Shown: positions 56,291 to 64,000 of the stretch, piece after piece | Layout of the letters: every line of letters begins with the position of its first letter | Numbering within the stretch: position 1 is the first letter of the stretch | From: Melieria omissa | Taxonomy: Eukaryota; Arthropoda; Insecta; Diptera; Ulidiidae | Direction: 5' to 3' | Assembly: GCA_963971225.1 (NCBI GenBank) | Contig: OZ020269.1 | Span: forward strand, 106,897,486-106,961,485 | DNA length: 64,000 nucleotides | Made by a program: the position numbers and the translations under genes | Notes under the pieces: generated by a model | Seen by the model: the letters and a program-made list of their open reading frames with translations, nothing else | What the model was told of the DNA's origin: nothing | Database searches by the model: none

Positions 56291-57929
56291 ACAAAATTTC
56301 ACTATAGCCCTCAAGGGAGATTTTATGATTTTCAATTTTCATTGTATGGATCAGTTAATTATAAGTTCCTCTAAGAAGCTACCAAATGCGCCGACGTCAT
56401 GGCTTATGGCCAATAAAAACACGTTACAAGAGATCACAGATGACGGAAGCAGAACGTGAAATGTGCCCAAAGCAGAAACAGTAAAGCAAGAAAATTCGTA
56501 AACAAAGCAAAGACCGAAAAAACAGCTGTTGAAATTCTCGTTATTCTGAAGGATTGGTAACAGCAGGTAGCAACCTGAGCCAATCACTAACAACAACACA
56601 AACACAACCAACATTAGAACGTCAAAGGACAAACCAGCTGAAGTACGAAGACTGGAGTTGCACTAGCAAATTGAAGCCACAACCCAACGCATGTTTACAA
56701 AGTACTAAGACAACAACACCATTTCAAAACATTACCAATCAAAGCTGAAAATACAAAACTAAAAACGAAAAAGAGATTAAATCTTGTTGGGAATGAGATT
56801 TACTCGAAAAAAAATCATCTCGAATACTTTGAGAAAATAAGATTTGTGCCGCTTGCAACAACAAAAAGCACTACTGGGGTTTCAAACAAAACACACCAAA
56901 TATTGTTAAGAGTCTTCAAAAAAAGATACGAAAAAAATGTTAAATACATTTTCATGCGCTCAGCTCGAACAATCAGCTTTTCAATATCGTTCAATATATG
57001 AAAAAAATTTACTGAAATTAACAGCAGCTGTGCGCCGATCAACTCATCATTATTGTTGCTGTTCCTCTTAGTGCTCAATGGCTCAATAAATGTCCCCGAA
57101 ACCGCGTGTGGGGCAAAGAACGCAAAGAATTGAAATTTTCCAAATTTTATTCCACACAACACGAGGGTTGCTGCTGCATTGCACGATCATCATTTCCCCC
57201 CTTTGTGTGCCATTCTCTAGAATCGTTTTTGTTGTTGTTGTTCGTCCGTCGAGTTGTACGTTGTGCGGGCTCAGGTGTTTCCCTTTTTATCGCCACGCCT
57301 ATCAGCTTCTGTGTGTTTTTAATTTCCTACTCGCAGCGAGGTGCATAAATGTGTCAGTTAACTATCTTTTCCCCCCTTTCGTTTCATTTCAATTGCTTCT
57401 GTACTTCTGCATTCTGGCAGTAAAATCCGGTTTTTGAATTTTTCATTATTTTTCATTATTTTTCTTCTTCTTTTATTTTTGTTTTTGTTATTTTTTGTGC
57501 TCTCTGACAGCTGTTTCTTCATCAACTTTCCTTGCGGCACCTGTCCTCAAAAATTTCCACGTCTGGCTTGTTCAACTGTTTACAAATGGTGCCTGCAGGT
57601 TTCTGATTCTGTATTCAATTCAATTACAACAAAATCGTATATCCAAATCATATCAAATGTCAGCAAACGAAGCCATAAAGGGTACCTAACAATTTTTTGC
57701 AAGGTGGCAAGATGGAAGAATGCATTTTGCTCTTTGAAACAAATATCGGTTTCAAAGAGCTGCGCAGCTGATTTATGCACTGAATTGGAACTCGAAATTC
57801 TAATCTGCAGGTTCCCATGATGATCAAAGTTTCCTATATTCCAATCAAAACCTTTTGAACCTTTTGAAAAGCATTCAACTGCCTTTAGTTTCTGAGTTAG
57901 AAGGTTTGATAATCTGAAATAAAGCTTAT
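56291..57929. other. Mixed DNA, no supported gene
   Basis: A-rich at 56430-56990, then T-rich with ttgttgttgttc near 57229. Several frames of 60-128 codons overlap on both strands without recognisable domains. No repeat period or element end is seen. Confidence 0.4.
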
Positions 57930-59410
57930 CTTGAAGTGTATGTAATAGAACAAGAGAAGTTCTCTGAAAGACGTTTATGTCTTACGGTGAACTCTATTAA
58001 ATCGATGTTGAAGAAAGATTGTAAGAAAATGCAACTTTTTGACAATCTTTCAATGGTTAGTAGCTCATAAATCAGAAGGCCTAGCAAAACTTGAAATATG
58101 AATTTTCCTATGGAAAAACTCCAGCTATCCATTAATGGGCTCAAGGTCAAAGATACTTAAGAAGAATCCAGAAAAGCTAGCGAGAAGAAATATAACTTGC
58201 TTCGAAGAAGAACTCTCTAACTATTAAAAACTTAGTTTAAAGTTGCCAATATCCGAGAGAAAACCCAATTAAATGGAACCCAAATTATAAGATGAAGAAA
58301 GTCACACGTTTGAAAACCGTTCAATGCCAGAAGAATTCAATAACCCAGAAGAGCCTTTACCTTATATACATAAGTCTTTGCCTTCTCTGTAGGAGAGTTT
58401 CCCAGTTAAAATGTCAAATATTCCAGGGAAAACTTGTTTAAATCCAAGTTGAAGGGAGACTTTGGCACAAGTTACCTCTTTCAAAATCGTTCAATGGTCA
58501 GTAACTCCTTAACAAGAAGGACTAGGGACCTCAAATACACCTTATCTGTAGTACAATTTCGCAGCTATTCAAAAAATGGTTTCAAAATTTCGAGAATTAC
58601 AAGTCGAAGGGAGTTTTTGAAAAAAGTTACCTTTTTGATGGCAACGATCAGTAACTCCTAAGACAGATGTGCTAGATGACCTAAAGTATTTTTCTAGTAG
58701 AACCTTGCAGATATTTCAAAATAGCCTCAAGAATGGTTGAATCTTACTTTAACCCTTTCCTTCCCATGGTAGCCATATGGCTACCAAATTCAAATTTGGA
58801 ATTTCGATGTATAATTTTCGATTTTTCCCCATTCTATGAATTGTATCGCTTAAAAGAAACATTGTTCTGAGCTTTTTCAGCAAAATATGTAGTTTGTGTT
58901 TTTGGGAACATTGAAAATTGTTAACATTTGTGCAACGGTTCCCGCTCGACAGGGCAGCAGAATTAAATGGCAAAAATGTAATATTGCTCTATGTTTAACA
59001 AAGGACACAAAATAACTCTAAAATTCTAACAAATAACTCTAAAAACTTGTAAATAAAGGGACATTTTGTTTTCATATAAAATATGTTTTAATTTTGCTTC
59101 ATAAAAGCCCAGTGTAGTCTAGTGTAGTATGGCTACCTCCTCCTCGCACCTCCCACTGGAAAGTCAAAACCATTTTAAATATTATGCAAAATACTTTTAA
59201 ATAGTTCTCTCGTTTCAAATAACCAACTTCCAATTTGTTTCTATGGCTATTTCATAATTCGGGAAGGAAAGGGTTAAAAGTGACTTTGAAAAAAGTTACA
59301 TTTCTAAAAATCGTTTTACGGTCTGTAGCTCTTAAATCTAAAACCCCGAGAAGGTCTAGTGGCCTAAAGAATTATATTATCTTGTAGTAGAACTCTCCAG
59401 CTATTCAAGC
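57930..59410. repeat. ~150-bp tandem array, split by a MITE
   Basis: Units share gaagggagactttg, aaaaagttacctttt, atcgttcaatggtcagtaac, tcctaa, agaagg, ctag and tagtagaac, ending in ttcagctattca. The gttac word falls at 58471 and 58627, then at 59295 after the MITE. Subtracting the MITE and one TTAA leaves about 143 bp, so the array continues in phase. It borders directly on the CATAT satellite. Confidence 0.8.
58753..59273. mobile_element. 521-bp piggyBac-type MITE
   Basis: Perfect 13-bp inverted ends, ccctttccttccc and gggaaggaaaggg, are flanked by TTAA on both sides (58749-58752 and 59274-59277). A perfect 18-bp palindrome, ggtagccatatggctacc, lies at 58768-58785, 15 bp inside the left end; half-copies (tatggctacc, atggctat) occur inside near 59129 and 59242. 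There is no transposase. It interrupts the ~150-bp array. Confidence 0.93.
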
Positions 59411-59425
59411 GACATAGATATACCT

Positions 59426-60358
59426 GATATCATACATCATATCATATCATATCATATCATATCATATCATATCATATCATATCATATCATATCATATCAT
59501 ATCATATCATATCATATCATATCATATCACATTATATCATATCATATCATATCATATCATATCATATCATATCATATCATATCATATCATATCATATCAT
59601 ATCATATCATATCATATCATATCATATCATATCATATCATATCATATCATATCATATCATATCACATCATATCATATCATATCATATCATATCATATCAT
59701 ATCATATCATATCATATCATATCATATCATATCATATCATATCATATCATATCATATCACATCATATCATATCATATCATATCATATATCATATCATATC
59801 ATATCATATCATATCATATCATATCATATCATATCTTATCATATCATATCATATCATATCATATCATATCATATCATATCATATCACATCATATCATATC
59901 ATATCATATCATATCATATCATATCATATCATATCATATCATATCATATCATATATCATATCATATCATATCATATCATATCATATCATATCATATCATA
60001 TCATATCATATCATATCATATCATATCATATCATATCATATCATATCATATCATATCATATCATATCATATCATATCATATCATATCATATCATATCATA
60101 TCATATCATATCATATCATATCATATCATATCATATCATATCATATCATATCATATCATATCATATCATATCATATCATATCATATCATATCATATCACA
60201 TCATATCATATCATATCATATCATATCATATCATATATCATATCATATCATATCATATCATATCATATCATATCATATCATATCATATCTTATCATATCA
60301 TATCATATCATATCATATCATATCATATCACATCATATCATATCATCATATCATATCA
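59426..60358. repeat. CATAT pentanucleotide satellite, about 930 bp
   Basis: Around 185 nearly perfect copies of CATAT. Rare variants (a CAC change, an extra AT, a CTT change) occur in the same order twice: near 59758, 59786, 59835, 59885 and again near 60198, 60236, 60289, 60330. This shows that a block of about 440-450 bp was duplicated within the array. No coding content. Confidence 0.98.
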
Positions 60359-61679
60359 AATCGAAGCGCCAACCATTTGAAATCTTTGCGCGCGCAAAGC
60401 TAATTAAAGCTTCAAAATACCAATAAACAAAAAAGCAATTTGACAAACTATTTGGTTAGTGCGTTTTATTACTTTGTAGTTGTTGCTGTTCAAGTACATG
60501 TGTGGTATGCAATTTCGTATACTTGTTTTTTTTTGGCTGTTTTCGGTTCAAGTGAAAATGCTAAGCGTGAGAACTTTTATTTGCACGACACTTATCGCAG
60601 CTTGTAGCTGCCTACATACCATGCAAACAGCTCCAACTACATACATATACATTTATATATATATTTGAGAGTCTATGTATTCATATGTAGGCATGCAACT
60701 GCCGCTGGCAGTTAAAGTGGCATTAGAACGAACGCCGAGTGGTATAGAATTTCTGGCATTTTTTTTCTAAATTTTTTTTCTGAAGCTGAACACACCCTGC
60801 CGTGAGTGTTTCGTATGTGTGTGTGTGTGTGTGGTCTCTGTTTTCCACCGCTCTTTGCTTGTAAAATACAACAAACAACAAAACGAAACATAGAGTAGGA
60901 GAAGAGAAAAAAATCCCAAATGGCCAAAAAAAATCCCACTTTTCGCCGTCCAAAATCGTCCTTTTCGTATGTGGATTTGTTGCACCTGCGCACTGAACAC
61001 GCAGCGGAGCGGAAACTCACTTCGGAGCGTCTGCAAACGCTGCACAGCGACAATGTTGGAGAGTGAATTTGTTGGTTCGAGGAAATTTCGATTTTCACTT
61101 CCTATATACCAAACGAAATACTGGGTTTTCTCACCTTCAACTGGGCGAAAAATTTGCTTCGTTCTTCCTTTTGCTGTCCTTCCCGTTCCTCAGTTTCCCA
61201 TCTACATTTTATTTTATTTGAGTGTTTTTTTTTCTGGCTGGAAAATGCATATTGAGCAGTAAATGGAAGAGACTTGAAGTAAATATAGGAAGTATATAGG
61301 ATATTTTACAATAGGAAGTAGACGTGGAATATGGAAAAATATATTTGTTTACTTGTTTATCTATTTTTATTTCCTTTTTTTGTTTGTAATTTCATTTCTT
61401 TTTACATGAAAAAGTGATAATTAATTATTTGTATTGCAGTTTCCCTCTCCCTTTTCAAAATGAAATTCTTTTTATTTTTTGTTGTTGGTATTAAATGTTT
61501 TTGTAAATGAAGTTAGTTTTGTTACTAATTTTTATTTCATATAAAATTTCATAATTAATTAATTATTTATTATTAAATATAAAATTGTGTTTACTTTTAC
61601 TAATTATTATTTTTTTGAATTTTGTTAATTTTTAACTCTTTTTATTATTAATTATTTGTAATTAATTACACTCTGCGTG
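60359..61679. other. AT-rich DNA, nothing recognised
   Basis: Mixed to 61260 with a (GT)n tract near 60816-60833 and a ta-rich stretch near 60645-60664, then very AT-rich. Frames at 60712-61262 overlap on both strands and are not supported. Confidence 0.4.
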
Positions 61680-62120
61680 AAAATTACTCTCAAAAATTCC
61701 GACATGGGGGGGTCTTACTGAGTAACTTTCTATAGGTATACTGAGTTGAGATCCACCAGGCGTTTGGCTGGATTGGCTCTAGTTTAAGAGAAATCCGACT
61801 TTGAAGTTTGCTCTTTTTAGTCGAGTTCGTCGCTTAAGTCTTCGAACGTGTAAATGCTAATAGGTCCTAAATCGTTCCAAATATCGCTTTATTGTCTTTG
61901 GCAAGTTTGTAGATATTTTAACGACTAACAAATTTGCTTAAGACACCAATCCATAAAAAATACATTCAAACTGTGTTTTCAACAAAAATGTCCCAAAAAC
62001 CCAGCTTTATAGGGAACCCTCGTGAAAAAAATAAATGAGTATCCCTTTATATAGAGGGTTGGCTCCTGCATCTAAAAAACTAAAAATTTTGTCTGGGAAA
62101 CGCCAATAAAAGGCGTGGCT
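61680..62120. other. Higher-complexity island in AT-rich DNA
   Basis: Between two A/T-rich stretches lies about 440 bp of normal complexity, beginning acactctgcgtgaaaatt and ending aaaaggcgtggctcggcg. It has no ORF and no visible inverted ends, yet its edges are abrupt. It looks like a fragment of an inserted element of unknown type. Confidence 0.35.
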
Positions 62121-64000
62121 CGGCGTCAAAGTTCAAAGTTTTTATCAAAAAAACTTTAATAATTTTTTTGAATTGAAATTGTTTTAATTATTGATTGTTT
62201 TAAACATGAAAAAACCTGTCATTTTAAATTAAAATAACAAGTTATATTTATTTTTAATTTTATACAAATTTAATTTAATATTACTTTTAATTCTGAATAT
62301 TTAATTTTTTGTATGAAATTTTTTAAAATTTTTATTTAAATTTTTTATTACTTAACTATTTTATTTTCATTTTTATATTATTTTCTTTTTTTTTAATTTT
62401 GGTATTTTTTCCTTATGTTACAAATTAAGTAAACAAATGTTTTCAACAATATTTTTAATTTATTTATTCAATTTGGCCTTGAAAAATAGTAATAGTCAAG
62501 AAAGATTTTGCTTCAGAAGGTGTTAAATAAAATACTTTAATGAAGTAATATCTCCTCCCTTGGGCAGAAATCCCCCTTCCCCTACCAGCCTGTGGAAAAC
62601 CTCTATCAAATACCTGTTCCTTCCCTCCTTCCGACCTCTCTCGGCGCCGCTTTTCGTTCACACGGGTCAAAGTTTCGCGCCACAGCAACAAATAACCAAT
62701 AATGGCCCATATGACAGCTGTGTCTGCCAGCGCTAAACGTCGGCGCTGTGTTGTCCCGGCCCGCACCCCAACTGCTGCTCGCTGTGTCCCCCCAGGCAGC
62801 AATTCGCATTGCCAAAATTACGATTCACGAAATGCCCGAAATGTCATAGAATCCGCGCCAGAAGTACTTCATAACTCATTATGCCCGACTGATACGAATC
62901 TTAACATACCAATTCACATTTCCACAAACACACACACACACACACGCACACACACATAAGCACACCACCAACACACCAACACATACGCACACTTGCATGC
63001 AGCACTGTTTCACTCGTTCAGTTGTTCGTGTGCAGCACGTTGTCGGTTGTATTCTATAATATTTATTTTTTTGTTGTTTTTGCTTTCAACAAACGACAAC
63101 ATAATGAATACTTACTCGTATTTCCCTTCGCCCCCCTTGCTCACACCAACCCACCACAGCAATGTATTCAATGTTGTTGGCACTGTTACCTCATAAAATT
63201 ATGCATTCAGCGACCGCCCGCAGTCCGCGTTGCCGCCGCCGCCGTCATCGCCCGCCCATTTGCCGCTACGCGCGCTCTCATGCGCCGCTATTCATTGCGC
63301 TCTCTTTAATGTTATTGAACTGAACTTGACATTTTGCACTCAACCACACACACACACACACACATGCACGCACACACTGCTGCACATATGCGGATATGGT
63401 CGGAAGAGGCAAACGCAGGATACACACCGGCCAGGCGGTCGACCTCATTCATGTTGGCCTGCAGCCGTTCCCTACCTACTCTCCCCTGCGCCGTCCATAG
63501 CGATGGAGCGACCCGATTGCATGCCAAATGAAACAAATTAAAGCCCAGCACAATGGGGTCGCCCATTCCAACCGACCGACCAACGGGCAGTTTTACCCAA
63601 ACTTTAGTCAAACGTTTCGCTGCCGGCCGAAGTTTTTGCGCGCACCGAAAGCTGTCGGCAATACGCTCGTTTGCCAACGAACAGCTCCAAGCATGCGGAC
63701 CCCCCAGTGCCGAATGCACGCGAAAGTATTTTTCAGCTTTCGTGCCGGTCGTCGGCGCACTCGGTCGCTCGGCCTCTCGAGGCGCCCGGGCTCGCGGCCA
63801 AACAAATTTTTGTTTACCGACGCGATAGATGCTACATACAGACAAATATATATGTATATGTACATATATAGTCACATACTACACGCACTTACGTACATAT
63901 GTACGAGCACAAATAGTTTGTGGTTTATTGCTGGCAAAATATTTGGCCGCTCAATTTCGTAGAGTTTTGTAATTTAATTAAGAAAACTTTGAGAACGTGC
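62121..64000. other. AT-rich then GC-moderate DNA with (CA)n tracts
   Basis: Very AT-rich to 62460, then GC-moderate. (CA)n tracts lie at 62924-62956 and 63343-63375, with a GC-rich ccgccgccg stretch near 63229-63245 and a ta-rich stretch near 63844-63870. A 187-codon minus-strand frame at 63312-63875 has three overlapping competitors and includes the CA tract, so it is not accepted. A promoter or exon of a downstream gene is possible but not demonstrable. Confidence 0.4.

Noticed and set aside
63312..63875. 187-codon minus-strand ORF
   Set aside because: Competing frames on the other strand cover the same bases. It includes the CA tract and shows no domain.

Overview
The window is noncoding, repeat-rich DNA from an insect nuclear genome, most likely a higher dipteran of the tephritid fruit-fly type. 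The reasons are pervasive CAA/TTG (opa-like) low-complexity DNA, irritans-type and Mos1-like mariner relics, gypsy-type solo LTRs with a TATA box, a tRNA-headed SINE whose body resembles ones I associate with tephritids, and many tandem-repeat families. The species is inferred, not demonstrated. I find no complete host protein-coding gene, no tRNA or rRNA gene and no CRISPR array. The long open frames are low-complexity artefacts or transposon remains. One site (23836-23858) has the exact form of a fly recursive splice site, so part of the window may lie inside a very large plus-strand intron.

Layout. 1-3300: cryptically simple GATGAA/GAATGG DNA with a 70-bp sub-array. 3.4-4.1 kb: TTG-rich. 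4.98-8.2 kb: TAACCT-rich degenerate repeats with a duplicated block of roughly 1 kb, preceded by a 25-bp-arm hairpin at 4727. 10.4-11.75 kb: a regular 114-bp satellite with a conserved dyad. 14.2-17.1 kb: a ~133-bp satellite split by a minus-strand LINE. 18.75-21.76 kb: an AT-rich island with a 180-bp repeat plus mariner composite and an intact-looking SINE. 24.2-25.6 kb: an array split by a solo LTR whose U3 carries a 41-bp minisatellite. 26.6-27.3 kb: a LINE RNase H/C-terminal relic split by a piggyBac-type MITE. 29.6-31.9 kb: an AT-rich segment with a 65-85-bp array, bounded by inverted CAGTGTTGCCA ends. 34.5-35.8 kb: a mariner relic split by a 220-bp retroposon with a 14-bp target duplication. 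36.16 kb: a 108-bp hAT MITE. 38-39.8 kb: a ~240-bp array. 41.4-42.4 kb: a ~200-bp array followed by a retroelement-like ORF. 43.25-44.47 kb: an inverted relative of the 18.9-19.5 kb composite. 46.9-48.0 kb: a DUF4817-type MITE and a second solo LTR. 48.9-49.4, 51.9-52.3, 55.6-56.3, 57.9-59.4 and 59.4-60.4 kb: further minisatellites, a (TCTA)n tract, a ~150-bp array containing a 521-bp piggyBac-type MITE, and a 930-bp CATAT satellite.

How it fits together. The elements record layers of insertion. Removing the LINE, LTR or MITEs restores the phase or continuity of the satellite or older transposon beneath. The most interesting patterns are three TTAA/CCC-ended piggyBac-like MITEs with a palindrome 15-16 bp inside one end; AT-rich satellite islands with sharp edges at TGTTGCCA/TGGCAACA; satellite monomers found both as arrays and as isolated inverted copies; and the candidate recursive splice site.
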